From NCBI GenBank assembly GCA_033854735.1, contig JAWWPY010000171.1, positions 1 to 64,000 on the forward strand: 64,000 nucleotides of DNA, read 5' to 3'. The stretch comes from JAWWPY01 sp033854735 (lineage in GTDB: Bacteria; Actinomycetota; Actinomycetes; Streptosporangiales; Streptosporangiaceae). Every line of letters starts with the position of its first letter. Position 1 is the first letter of the stretch. The notes under the pieces were generated by a model. That model saw only the letters and a list, made by a program, of their open reading frames with translations. It was not told where the DNA came from and did not search any database. Below, piece by piece: positions 51,885-60,597 of the stretch. The position numbers were made by a program, and so were the translations under genes.

Positions 51885-52292
51885 GTGCCGCTTGATGAAG
51901 ACACCGTGCGCCTGGCCAAGGGCAAGAACCTGGCCACGGTCGTGACCCTGATGCCGAGCGGACAGCCGCAGGCGCTGCTCACCTGGGTAGATACCGATGG
52001 TGAGCACGTCCTGGTGAACACCGAGCCGCAGCGGCAGCGGGCGAAGAACGTCAGCCACGACCCACGGGTCACCGTGCTCATCCATTCCGCTGACAATCCG
52101 TATGACTGGTCAGAGGTGCGCGGCCACGTCGTCGCCGTGGCCACGGGGGACGAGGCCCGCGAGCACATCGACGAGTTGTCGCGCAAGTACAACGGCACCG
52201 AGTACCGCAACCCGATCGGCCCACAGGGCCGGATCATCCTCAAGATCGCTGCGGACAAGGTGAACACGCCCAAGTCGCTGGGCCGTCGATAG
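51885..52292 (+). CDS. PPOX-class flavin/F420-dependent small oxidoreductase
   Basis: 135 residues from GTG with GAGGGAGA upstream. The split-barrel pattern ATVVTLMPSGQPQALLTWVDTDG, NTEPQRQRAKNVSHDPRVTV and GHVVAVATGDEAREHIDELS matches actinobacterial PPOX-class F420-binding proteins. The cofactor (FMN or F420) cannot be decided by eye. It starts 33 bases after the YbhB gene. Confidence 0.88.
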   Translation: MPLDEDTVRLAKGKNLATVVTLMPSGQPQALLTWVDTDGEHVLVNTEPQRQRAKNVSHDPRVTVLIHSADNPYDWSEVRGHVVAVATGDEAREHIDELSRKYNGTEYRNPIGPQGRIILKIAADKVNTPKSLGRR

Positions 52293-52296
52293 CGGC

Positions 52297-53091
52297 GTGT
52301 CCTCGGACAGGCCACTTCCCGCCATGCCCGCGATGCCCGCCAGGTCCCCGTTCGATCCGGTCGCGGCAGACTATGACGCCGGGCGCCCCGGCTACCCGGA
52401 CGGCCTGTTCACAGCGCTGGAGGACACAGCCGGGCCGCTGTCCGGGGCGCTGGTGCTGGACGCGGGGGCGGGAACTGGCATCGCGACCCGGCAACTGACC
52501 GCCCGCGGGGCCCGGGCCATAGCCCTGGACATCGGCGAGCAGATGCTGCGGCGGGCCCAGGCCCGGAGTCCGGAGATGAATTGCCTGCTCGCTGACGGCA
52601 ACGCCATCCCGATCCGTTCGGGCTCTATTGACCTGGCCTGTTTCGCCCAGTCGTGGCACTGGTTCGACCCGGACCGGGCCAGCTGGGAAGTGGCCCGGGT
52701 GCTCCGGCCGGGCGGGCACTGGTCGGCGTGGTGGAGCCACGCGTGGGCGGACGGCGAGCCGTGGTTCGAGACCTACCAGCGGCTGATGGAGGCCGCGTGC
52801 CCCGGCTACCGCCGACATCACCGTAACTCGGACTGGAGCGAAGGGAGCATCGCCCAGACCGGGCTGTTCGAGGACGGCATCCGGATCGTCGTGCCGTGGA
52901 CCCGGATGCTGGACGTGGCGCGGTGGATGACCGAGGAGCGCAGCAAGTCCTACGTGGCCCAGCTTCCCCCGGCCGACCGTGACCGGCTGCTGCGCGGCAT
53001 CGGCGAGATCCTCGGCATGCACTTCCCGGCCGGCGAGATGGCGGTCCCCTACCGCACCCGGATATGGCTGGCCCGCCGGCGCCCCGCCTGA
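52297..53091 (+). CDS. Class I SAM-dependent methyltransferase (methyltransf_11 type)
   Basis: 264 residues from GTG 52297, four bases after the PPOX stop (ATG 52324 possible). The N-terminal FDPVAADYDAGRPGYP is typical. Motif I is VLDAGAGTGIATRQLTARG, acidic loop ALDIGEQMLRRAQ, then LLADGNAIPIRSGSIDLACFAQSWHWFD. The target is unknown. It is probably the last gene of a three-gene operon. Confidence 0.9.
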   Translation: MSSDRPLPAMPAMPARSPFDPVAADYDAGRPGYPDGLFTALEDTAGPLSGALVLDAGAGTGIATRQLTARGARAIALDIGEQMLRRAQARSPEMNCLLADGNAIPIRSGSIDLACFAQSWHWFDPDRASWEVARVLRPGGHWSAWWSHAWADGEPWFETYQRLMEAACPGYRRHHRNSDWSEGSIAQTGLFEDGIRIVVPWTRMLDVARWMTEERSKSYVAQLPPADRDRLLRGIGEILGMHFPAGEMAVPYRTRIWLARRRPA

Positions 53092-53397
53092 CCCGCCGCA
53101 GTCGGATCGCCCGGCCCACCGACACCGACGCCGACCCGGACCCGGTCCCTCCTCCCCCACCTCCCCACATCCACCTCCTCCTCCATGATCACGGAATATT
53201 CCGGACACATAGGCCCAGAAATATTCCATGATCATGGAGAGCGGGCCGCGCCGGTGGTGTCAGATGACCAGGCCAGGCCGCTCGGCCATGCCGTTATGCG
53301 GTGACATCACAGTTCCCTCACTAAGCAGAAACCGCCCGGGACACAGGCCGAGGGCGGTGCAACACTGTGGTGGGCGGCGTAACCCTTCAGTAGGCAT
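53092..53397. other. 306-base intergenic region with nested palindromes
   Basis: No gene was found. At 53182-53200 and 53220-53238 two 19-base arms are complementary at 18 positions across a 19-base spacer. Each arm contains tccatgatca(c/t)gga and ggaatatt/aatattcc, so the right arm has the perfect 14-bp palindrome tccatgatcatgga (reading either strand). The rest (53250-53397) is leader sequence for the LuxR gene, with no clear ribosome-binding site. Confidence 0.75.
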
Positions 53398-56016
53398 ATG
53401 ACACATACCGAGATATCAGTTCACCTGCCCGAGGAGCCGAATCGGTTTATCGGGCGGGAGCAGGAACTCAGCGACCTGCGTGACGTCCTGGCCGATACGC
53501 GGGCACTCACGCTCTGTGGTCCCGGCGGCATTGGCAAAACACGGCTGGCCCTGCAGGTCCTGGCCACCGTCGCGGCCGACTTCCCGGACGGGGTGTGGCT
53601 GGTCGAGCTGGACGATCTGCGGGAACCCCGGCTGGTGGTCCCGCGGGTGGCGTCGGCTGTCGGCGTGCCGGGGGAACCCGGCCGGCCGCTGATCGACACC
53701 CTCGCTGATGCGCTCGCGCCGCGCCGGATGCTGCTCGCGCTCGACAACTGCGAGCACCTGATCGAGGCCTGCGCCCGCCTCTGCCAGCGGCTGCTGGCCA
53801 GCGCGCCGGCCCTGCGCGTGATGGCGACGAGCCAGGAGCCGCTCCGGATGCCGGGCGAGGTGGTCAGGCAGGTCCCCCCGCTGTCCGTGCCTCCGCTGTC
53901 CGTGCCTCCGCTGTCCGTGCCCCCGGAGACGTCGGCCGCGCAGCCGGCGGTCCTGCTCGGATACGACGCCGTCAGGCTCTTCGCGGACCGGGCCGCGGCG
54001 GCGCGCCCAGGTTTCGCCCTGACCGAGCACAACGCCGAGGCCGTGACCGCCATCTGCCGGGCCCTGGATGGCGTTCCGCTGGCCATCGAACTGGCCGCGG
54101 CGCGCGCCGGCGCGCTCTCCCCGGAGCAGATCGCGGAGCGCCTCGGCGACCGCTTCGCCCTGCTTGGCCTGGGTGACCGCACCGCCCCGCCGCGCCAGCG
54201 CACCTTGCGCGCCGCGCTCGACTGGAGCCATGCCCTGCTGAGCACCCGGGAGCAGGCCCTGCTACGGCGGCTGTCGGTGTTCGCGGCCTGGTCGCTGGAG
54301 ATGGCCGAGCAGGTATGCGCGGATGACGATCTCCCGGCGGCCGAGGTCCTCGACCTGACCAGCGGGCTGGTGGACAAGTCCCTGGTGGTGGTGGAGCCGG
54401 AAGTGCTCGGGCAGGCCCGCTACCGGCTGCTGGACACCATCCGTGACTACGCGGCCGGGAAACTGGCCCAATCCGGCGAGTCCGCGGCCGCCGAGCTCCG
54501 GCTTCGTGACTACACGCTGCGCTTCGTCCAGCGAGCCGAGGCCATCGGGATGGCGGTCGTCGCGACCCCATGGTCATCGGTGGTAGACGTGTTCCGCAGG
54601 TACGACGCCGATGCCGGAAATCTCCGTCAGGTGCTGAGCCGATGCCTGGCGGATGGCGACGCGGAAACCGGGCTGAGGATCTGCACCGCGGTCCGGCCCT
54701 GCTGGATCGCCCGCGGCTCGTTCGCCGAGGGCAGCGACTGGCTCGGCCGTTTCCTCGCCATCGCCCAGCCCGGGCTGCCCGACCTGGTGCGCGGCGCGGC
54801 ACTGGTCGGCCGGGCGCAGCTCGCTCTGGCCAACGAGTCCGCAGCCGCCGTGTCCTGGGCCCGGGAGGGCCTGGAGCTGTGCCGGGCCGGCGGCGATGCG
54901 GTCTGGACAGCTACCGCGCTGAACCTCCTCGCCGACGCCGGGCTGCAGGCGGGCCGGATCGAGCAGGCCGAGGCGTTCGCCGCCGAGGCCCGGGCGATCG
55001 CCCGGCACGCCGGGAACGGCTGGAACGAGGGATACGCCCTGGGCACCCAGGCTAGGCTGGCCGGCCTGCGCGGGAAGATGCGGGAAGCCAAGGAACTCGG
55101 TGATGCCGGGCTCGCCGTGATGCGGCGCATCGACCAGCAGTGGGGTGTCGCGCGGACGCTGCTCGGGCTCGGCTACCTGGCCCGGCTGCGCGGCGATCCG
55201 GCTGGCGCCCTGGGCTGTTACCTGGCGGCCCTGCCCATCCTGCGCGAGATCGACTCGCGGCCGGAGACCGCACGCTGCCTGGCCGGCATCGGCCTGGTCG
55301 CCCTGGATCAGGGCCAGCTTGACGTCGCGCGGCAGCATCTGACCGAGAGCCTGCGGCTGAGCCAGGCCACAGGCGGCCGCCTCGGGGTAGCCCGCGCGCT
55401 GGAAGCGTTCGCGGCGCTGACGGTCCAGCAGGGCCACGTCGAGGTGGCGGTCCAGTTGACGGCGGCCGCCGACGGCCTGCGCGAGGTGGCTGCCTTCCCG
55501 CCACTGCCTCCCGGCCGCAAGCAGCGGACCCTGACGGCGGCCCGGGACCTGGGCGAGGCCGCGGTAGCGGGGCTGTGGGCGCAAGGCCTGGCGATGACCG
55601 CTGACGCCGCGGTGGCCATGGCCCTGGCCGACCGGGGGCCGGGCCGACCGGCCAGCCCGGCCGTCCCGGACCTGTCACCGCCGGCCGACCTGTCACCGCC
55701 GGCCGGCCTGTCACCGCCGGCCGGCCTGTCACCGCTGGCCGGCCTGACGCCCCGCGAGTCGGAAATTGTCGCGCTCGTCGTCCGCGGCCGCAGTAACAAG
55801 GGCATCGCAGACGACTTGGTGATCAGCCCGGCTACCGCCGCACGGCACGTCGCGAATATCCTGGCGAAGCTGGGTTTTACCTCGCGGGCCCAGATCGCTG
55901 CCTGGGCCGCGGGGAACGGATCAGCTCACCCGCACCGACCCGGTAACGGGGCAGCTTTACTAGATGAAGCGCCCTACGATGGACTCCGGCCGGTGACCGA
56001 CCGCGACCATTCATAG
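53398..56016 (+). CDS. LuxR-family ATPase regulator (NB-ARC/STAND, TPR-like)
   Basis: 872 residues. Residues 16-30 open NRFIGREQELSDLRDVL, Walker A GPGGIGKT is at 41-48 and Walker B MLLALDN near 111-117. A winged domain and TPR-like helices follow (about 320-740). The C-terminal LuxR HTH from about 783 reads LTPRESEIVALVVRGRSNKG and later ATAARHVANILAKLGFTSR. Two in-frame repeats, PPLSV x3 (53881-53925) and LSPPAG x4 (55671-55745), form flexible linkers. It belongs to the STAND signal-ATPase regulators and its targets are unknown. The ATG lacks an evident ribosome-binding site. Confidence 0.93.
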   Translation: MTHTEISVHLPEEPNRFIGREQELSDLRDVLADTRALTLCGPGGIGKTRLALQVLATVAADFPDGVWLVELDDLREPRLVVPRVASAVGVPGEPGRPLIDTLADALAPRRMLLALDNCEHLIEACARLCQRLLASAPALRVMATSQEPLRMPGEVVRQVPPLSVPPLSVPPLSVPPETSAAQPAVLLGYDAVRLFADRAAAARPGFALTEHNAEAVTAICRALDGVPLAIELAAARAGALSPEQIAERLGDRFALLGLGDRTAPPRQRTLRAALDWSHALLSTREQALLRRLSVFAAWSLEMAEQVCADDDLPAAEVLDLTSGLVDKSLVVVEPEVLGQARYRLLDTIRDYAAGKLAQSGESAAAELRLRDYTLRFVQRAEAIGMAVVATPWSSVVDVFRRYDADAGNLRQVLSRCLADGDAETGLRICTAVRPCWIARGSFAEGSDWLGRFLAIAQPGLPDLVRGAALVGRAQLALANESAAAVSWAREGLELCRAGGDAVWTATALNLLADAGLQAGRIEQAEAFAAEARAIARHAGNGWNEGYALGTQARLAGLRGKMREAKELGDAGLAVMRRIDQQWGVARTLLGLGYLARLRGDPAGALGCYLAALPILREIDSRPETARCLAGIGLVALDQGQLDVARQHLTESLRLSQATGGRLGVARALEAFAALTVQQGHVEVAVQLTAAADGLREVAAFPPLPPGRKQRTLTAARDLGEAAVAGLWAQGLAMTADAAVAMALADRGPGRPASPAVPDLSPPADLSPPAGLSPPAGLSPLAGLTPRESEIVALVVRGRSNKGIADDLVISPATAARHVANILAKLGFTSRAQIAAWAAGNGSAHPHRPGNGAALLDEAPYDGLRPVTDRDHS

Positions 56017-56024
56017 GACAGGCG

Positions 56025-56903
56025 ATGAGCAAGGCGACCAGGATCAGGCAGCAGAACGCCCGCGAGAGGATAGCGGCGCAGCGGGCCGCAGCGCGGAAGG
56101 CCGAGATCCGTAACCGGGTCTTCATCACTGGTGGCAGCATCCTCGCTGTCATTGTCGTAGTGGTCGCTTTCATCATCATCAAGGCCAACCAGAACGCGGC
56201 CAAGACGGGCTCGGGCACCTCAGCCACCGGCGCGGCGCTGCCCGCCCGCGTGATCAAGGACATCACCGCAGTCCCGGCGGCCACGCTGAACGCGATCGGT
56301 CCTGGCAGCACCGTCTCGAAAGCCGTGACGTCCATCTCCGGCTCAGCCCTGACATCCGCCGGCAAGCCGGAGGTTCTGTACATCGGCGCGGAGTACTGCC
56401 CGTACTGCGCGACCGAGCGGTGGGCCATGGCGGTGGCGCTGAGCCGCTTCGGCATCTTCTCCGGCCTGCGCGGCATCTACTCCAGCAGCACGGACGTGGA
56501 CCCGAGCACGCCCACGCTGACGTTCTACAAATCCACCTACACCAGCAAGTATCTGACCTTCACCCCGGTCGAGACGACCACGGAGGACCGGAATACGACG
56601 CTGCAGACCCCGACCGCGGCGCAGGCCAAGATCTGGCAGAAATACGACTCGGCCGGGAACATCCCGTTCATCGATTTCGGCAACAAGTACCTGATCAACC
56701 AAGTGACCTACGATCCCTCCGTGCTCAAGGGCAAGACCTGGGCCCAGATCGCCTCCGCGCTGAACGACAAGTCGAGTGCGATCGCGAAGGGGGCTGACGG
56801 CTCCGCCAACGTGATGACGGCCGCCATCTGCAAGCTGACTCACAACCAGCCGGCGAACGTCTGCACCTCGCCGATGATCACGAGCCTGGCGGGACAGATC
56901 TGA
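56025..56903 (+). CDS. DUF929 thioredoxin-like membrane-anchored protein
   Basis: 292 residues. A basic N-terminus of about 30 residues is followed by one transmembrane helix (GGSILAVIVVVVAFIIIKA) and an extracytoplasmic domain with GAEYCPYCATERW, a CxxC at Cys125/Cys128. That is the thioredoxin-fold active-site layout, with TERW and later FIDFGNKYLINQ as family marks. It is a probable thiol-disulfide exchanger outside the membrane. It is coupled to the VKOR gene: its TGA shares a base with the next ATG. Confidence 0.92.
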   Translation: MSKATRIRQQNARERIAAQRAAARKAEIRNRVFITGGSILAVIVVVVAFIIIKANQNAAKTGSGTSATGAALPARVIKDITAVPAATLNAIGPGSTVSKAVTSISGSALTSAGKPEVLYIGAEYCPYCATERWAMAVALSRFGIFSGLRGIYSSSTDVDPSTPTLTFYKSTYTSKYLTFTPVETTTEDRNTTLQTPTAAQAKIWQKYDSAGNIPFIDFGNKYLINQVTYDPSVLKGKTWAQIASALNDKSSAIAKGADGSANVMTAAICKLTHNQPANVCTSPMITSLAGQI

Positions 56904-57676
56904 TGGCCGGCCCCAGGCCAGCCCGCAGTCAGGGAGCGGCCGCCCGCGGCGCCACCACCACCGGCGGGACCACGGCCAAGGGGGCCACGGCCAAGGGGAC
57001 CACCGGCAAGGGGACCACCGGCAAGGGGACGTCCGCTAAGAAGAGCAACACCCGGGGCGGCAGGCCGGACACACAGCCCGCCGCCGCCCCGGCCCGGGGG
57101 CAGCGGGACAGGACTCCGCCGGGCCAGGGCCGCTCCCGCATCCCGGCCGCGTCAGCCCGTGACGCTGCCGAGGCCGGCGCGGCCGCCCCCGACCCGCTGC
57201 GGGCGCCGCTGTGGCTGCAGATCTCCACCCTGGTGCTGTCGCTCGGCGGCCTCGGGGACTCGATCTACCTCACCATCGCGCACTACACGAGCAGCAATAT
57301 CCTGGCCTGCTCGGACAAGGGGGTCATCAACTGCGCGAAGGTCACCACGAGTCCCGAGTCGATCGTGTTCGGCATCTTCCCGGTGGCCGTGCTCGGCTTG
57401 GCTTTCTTTGTCTTCATGGTGGCCATCAACACCCCATGGGCGTGGCGCGCACGGCTCCCGGTCATCCGCTGGGCCCGGCTGGGCTCGGTGATCGTCGGCA
57501 TAGTCTTCGTGCTCTACCTCGTCTACACCGAGGTGATCACCCTGGGCAACATCTGCCTGTTCTGCACGTATGCGCATGTGATCACGCTTCTGCTGTTCGG
57601 CCTCATCGTGTTCAGCGCCAGCGCGGGCTACGGCGTCAAGCCCGCCGTGGACCAGCGGGTGAAATCCCGCCACTGA
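56903..57676 (+). CDS. Vitamin K epoxide reductase (VKOR)-family disulfide-generating protein
   Basis: 257 residues. A low-complexity AKG/TTGKGT-rich basic N-terminus of about 95 residues precedes four to five helices. The loop cysteines are Cys136 and Cys144 and the active-site pair is Cys218-x-x-Cys221 in ICLFCTYAH. VKOR reoxidises DsbA-like proteins using quinone; the overlapping DUF929 gene is its natural partner. Together they form an oxidative protein-folding pair. The repetitive N-tail (about 56986-57040 is an 18-bp-type repeat) is unusual. Confidence 0.94.
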   Translation: MAGPRPARSQGAAARGATTTGGTTAKGATAKGTTGKGTTGKGTSAKKSNTRGGRPDTQPAAAPARGQRDRTPPGQGRSRIPAASARDAAEAGAAAPDPLRAPLWLQISTLVLSLGGLGDSIYLTIAHYTSSNILACSDKGVINCAKVTTSPESIVFGIFPVAVLGLAFFVFMVAINTPWAWRARLPVIRWARLGSVIVGIVFVLYLVYTEVITLGNICLFCTYAHVITLLLFGLIVFSASAGYGVKPAVDQRVKSRH

Positions 57677-57865
57677 CCGGCCGGGCACCGATGGAGATCC
57701 ACCGGCTCGCCGACCATTAGGGGCCGGCAGGGACATCTCTGACGGAGTATCTCGTCGAATGGATGAGGCGAGGTTCGTCCCGCTGCTGACGACGCCCGCC
57801 CGGCACGCTCCTATCGTCGGTCGCATCGTGCGATGTCGCAGCGGGGCGAGCGCCGGGAGGCGGGC

Positions 57866-58012
57866 ATGCCGGATGTCATCAGGTGCCAGGGACTGGGTAA
57901 GCGCTACGGGTCAGCGGTGGCGGTCGACAGCCTGGACCTGACCGTCGAGGCCGGGCAGGTGTTCGGGTTCCTCGGCCGCAACGGGGCGGGCAAGCCCGAT
58001 ATCGGATTGTGA
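57866..58012 (+). pseudogene. ABC transporter ATPase gene cut within Walker A
   Basis: Starts at ATG 57866 with GGGAGGCG upstream and encodes MPDVIRCQGLGKRYGSAVAV and VEAGQVFGFLGRNGAGK, the start of a DrrA-type ABC ATPase up to the Walker A lysine. It then switches to PDIGL and a TGA at 58010. Some 250 residues are missing. The breakpoint near 57993 is where normal sequence meets an AT-richer stretch (gatatcggattgtgacatttc). A DrrB-like permease gene that should follow is absent, so one edge of an insertion or deletion lies here. Confidence 0.75.
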
Positions 58013-58398
58013 CATTTCTATGCACTGCTACCCCGTTGCCACAGATCCGCAAGAACCCTACGCCCTGGCGGAAACCCCCGCCAGCTTGTGTTCTATCCCG
58101 GCCGTCGTGTCTGGGGCGGCCGTCCTTGACCCGGGACGACGTCCCGGCTGTCCGGTCGCGCGCCAGGACGGCCGTCCCAGACGGAGGTGAACGCTTCACG
58201 GCCCGCCGTTCCGCTCAACCTGGCACGTCGCCAGCCGGGGCACGGCCACGAAAGGACCCTGCCTCTGGTGCCGCGCGCCCTCTTGACGACGACGAGTTAG
58301 ACGCCTACGTCAAGGAAGTAGTGGACAATCTTCCCCCGCTGACTGACGCGCAGCGTGACCTGCTCGCGCTGATCTTCCAAAGCACCCGCTACAAGTAG
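58009..58398 (+). CDS. Small protein with coding-like C-terminus, unknown
   Basis: An open frame of 129 codons from GTG 58009. Only the last 35-45 residues (LDDDELDAYVKEVVDNLPPL then TDAQRDLLALIFQS) look like a real, acidic helical protein, a pattern I associate with small actinomycete regulatory or plasmid-borne proteins. The first two thirds cover a long hairpin and look non-coding, so the true start is likely near 58250, although no good start codon or ribosome-binding site is seen there. Confidence 0.4.
   Translation: MTFLCTATPLPQIRKNPTPWRKPPPACVLSRPSCLGRPSLTRDDVPAVRSRARTAVPDGGERFTARRSAQPGTSPAGARPRKDPASGAARPLDDDELDAYVKEVVDNLPPLTDAQRDLLALIFQSTRYK
58109..58182. other. Long nested inverted repeat
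   Basis: 58109-58126 and 58165-58182 are complementary at 17 of 18 positions. Inside, ccgggac-gac-gtcccgg (58131-58147) forms a second perfect seven-pair hairpin. The whole 74-base structure lies about 115 bases right of the broken ABC gene. It could be a structured RNA leader or terminator, or the end of a mobile element. Confidence 0.6.
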
Positions 58399-58470
58399 TC
58401 CTCCATAAGCGTGCACCGCCCGTTGTTCGGGGGGGCTGGCCAGGCCCAGGCCACGTCGCGGGTCAGCCCG

Positions 58471-58520
58471 AGGTACATGAAAGGTCAGGCATAGGACCAC
58501 GGGAGGTACACCAAAGGTCA
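58471..58520 (+). repeat. Two 17-bp direct repeats
   Basis: aggtacatgaaaggtca (58471-58487) and aggtacaccaaaggtca (58504-58520) differ at two positions and are spaced 33 bases start to start, about three helical turns. They stand in the 191-base gap between the small gene and the convergent XRE gene, possibly as protein-binding sites. Nothing else is recognised in that gap. Confidence 0.5.
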
Positions 58521-58589
58521 ACCTGCTGGCTGTGCTCAGGCTGATCTTCCGCAGTCGGCGCACGTCGCGGACGCTGCGGCAGTAGCTAG

Positions 58590-60272
58590 TCAAGCGGGGG
58601 TGGCAGGCAGGTCATGCAGGTCGCCAACGATCGTTTCGCGGCTGAAGTTCTCGATTTGCTCGTCCAGTTCGCGGGCCTGTGCTGAGCCTTGGTAGCTCGG
58701 AGCGGCCAGTACGGAGCGCACGGCTGATAGCCGGTGGGGAAGCGCGTCGATGCGCTTGTCTGGAGGCAGGGTGAGCACGGGCGCGAGGTCGACTGCGTCG
58801 AGGTCGCCGTGGCGTAGCTGGGCCAAGGAGAGGTTGATGAAGGCAATGGCTTCGCAACCGTACGAGCGGTCGTCGGCGGGACCGGCCTGGAACAGCCGGA
58901 TAGCCGTTTGAAGTTCAGCGATGGCGTCGGACTCGCCGTCGTGCAGGTCGGCAAAGGCTGTCCCGGCGAGGTAGGACTGCTTGGCTGGCTGGCAGGCGAA
59001 CTGGCCGCCGATCTCGTCGTGGAGTTCGTCGCGATGTTCCCGTCCGCGGGTCTGGCGCCCGGCGATGATCGCGGTGCGGGCCTGGTCTGGCTGGCCGAGC
59101 TTGGCGGCGGCCATGGCGTGCAGACAGTGCAGGCGCACGGCACCAGCACCGTCTGAGAGGTAAAGCAGGCCGTCTTGGGCGAGGTGGCTGGCTTGCCGGG
59201 TGCGGCCGTGCCAGTAGGCGAAATTGGCTTGCTGGCCTCGGAGGAAGCCCATCAGGGGCCGGTGGTCGATGGCGACCGCGTATGCCCAGCCGGCGCGGGC
59301 CAGTTCATCGGCTGCCTGCGGGTAGCCAAGGTCGTTGGCGGCGTTCGCCATCAAGCCGTTCAGGCCGCCCAGCAGGAAGTACAGCTCGGTGGCGTCTCGT
59401 GGCCACAGGCGCCGGTCCAGTGCAGCGTAGATCCGGGCGCGGACGCGCCGCATCTCGCGGAACAGCGGGAAGGGTTCTCCGGTGACATACGCATGGGCGA
59501 TGCGTGTCACATCGGCGCGTAGCTGTTCCAGGGTCGCCTCGCCTATGTCGCGGTGTTCTGCTTGCTCGGCGTGGTCGCTGCCCTCATGTGCCGTCATCAG
59601 CACCTCCCGCTCAATCCCGCAGCCGCCCATGTCCGGTGGCGCCTGCTTTCCAAGGTAGGCGACGGGTAGCGATGCTGACAGGGCGGCGGTGGCCGGCAGG
59701 CGCGTGAAGTCGGCCGGTGACGGTGGTTGCCGGAGTTCGATGACGGCAGCGAGGTGCCGTTCGGTCTCTGGCTGGGCGGGCGCGGGTGAGAGTGGCGGCG
59801 GCTGGGGTACGCGCGGCCCGGTGAGGCGTTTGCCGGCGCCGGGTGGGTTCTGGCTGTATTTCTCCAGGACGAGCAGGTCGCCTGGGGGCAGGTGCTCGCG
59901 GTCGGCTAGGTCGATCAGTTCCAGCACGGTGCAGCCGTACACGGCCGCTAGCAGCGCCAGTAGGTAGGGCTTGGGCCTGCGCCCGGTGGGTTCGGTTCCT
60001 GCCCCGGGCCAGTTTTCGATCTCGCTCAGGTGCGAGGCACGCATGGCGCAGGTGCCACCCGTGTCAAGGCCGGTCTGGCCGGCGTACGTGTTGATGCACT
60101 CGGCCGCCACTGTCTGGCTCCACCCCAGTGCCTCGCGCCAGGCGGTGCGGGGCCGCAGCTTATAGCGGCGGGTGAACTCGGCCGCGATCTGCCGGTGGTC
60201 CAGGCCGATGCCGCGCATCTTGTCCCGCAGAGCGCTCTTTTCCGCCCGCTGGCTCGTCTTCGCGTAGGGCAT
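58590..60272 (-). CDS. XRE-family regulator with long TPR-like C-terminal domain
   Basis: 560 residues from ATG 60272 (GGAAAGGCAG upstream). The N-terminal region has an HTH-like part (GLDHRQIAAEFTRRYKLRPR, ALGWSQTVAAECINTYAG) with ASHLSEIENWP marking the recognition helix/turn. A Pro-rich linker of about 70 residues follows, then a helical TPR-type region (YFLLGGLNGLMANAANDLGY, AGWAYAVAIDHRPLMGFLRG, LAQLRHGDLDAV). These regulators are common beside small modification clusters in Streptomyces. Divergent from the DUF5753 regulator. Confidence 0.85.
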   Translation of the reverse strand: MPYAKTSQRAEKSALRDKMRGIGLDHRQIAAEFTRRYKLRPRTAWREALGWSQTVAAECINTYAGQTGLDTGGTCAMRASHLSEIENWPGAGTEPTGRRPKPYLLALLAAVYGCTVLELIDLADREHLPPGDLLVLEKYSQNPPGAGKRLTGPRVPQPPPLSPAPAQPETERHLAAVIELRQPPSPADFTRLPATAALSASLPVAYLGKQAPPDMGGCGIEREVLMTAHEGSDHAEQAEHRDIGEATLEQLRADVTRIAHAYVTGEPFPLFREMRRVRARIYAALDRRLWPRDATELYFLLGGLNGLMANAANDLGYPQAADELARAGWAYAVAIDHRPLMGFLRGQQANFAYWHGRTRQASHLAQDGLLYLSDGAGAVRLHCLHAMAAAKLGQPDQARTAIIAGRQTRGREHRDELHDEIGGQFACQPAKQSYLAGTAFADLHDGESDAIAELQTAIRLFQAGPADDRSYGCEAIAFINLSLAQLRHGDLDAVDLAPVLTLPPDKRIDALPHRLSAVRSVLAAPSYQGSAQARELDEQIENFSRETIVGDLHDLPATPA

Positions 60273-60546
60273 TGCTTCTGCCTTTCCAAGCGTCACGCCG
60301 CTCATATGCTGGGCGGCGCGAGGCTGCCATGAAGCCCGCTGGTGGCGGCGAATCCCTTGTGGCGGCTGGCTCAATCGTCGTGATCACCGTTTGCCCTGAA
60401 TCGTGGACAGACTGTGCCCGGTCGCTTCATGTGCCGAACGCCCGTTTTCGTTGGGTTCCGCCTAGCTGGCAGGTATACGATCCAGGTCGAACGGGGTCCC
60501 GGCCGACTGGATCACCGTGTACGATGATGGTGCAATTTTCACCCCA

Positions 60547-60575
60547 GTGCAAGAGCAATGGAGGGGAACTTGCAC
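60547..60575. promoter_or_regulatory. Inverted repeat upstream of the DUF5753 regulator
   Basis: gtgcaag (60547-60553) and cttgcac (60569-60575) form a perfect inverted repeat, centred about 37 bases before the start codon in the 325-base divergent gap (60273-60597). Another gtgcaa lies just upstream at about 60532. It is a candidate autoregulatory site for one of the two flanking XRE proteins. The rest of the gap shows only promoter-like AT-richer patches. Confidence 0.35.
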
Positions 60576-60597
60576 CGGGCGAGGGAGGGTCGAGCGG

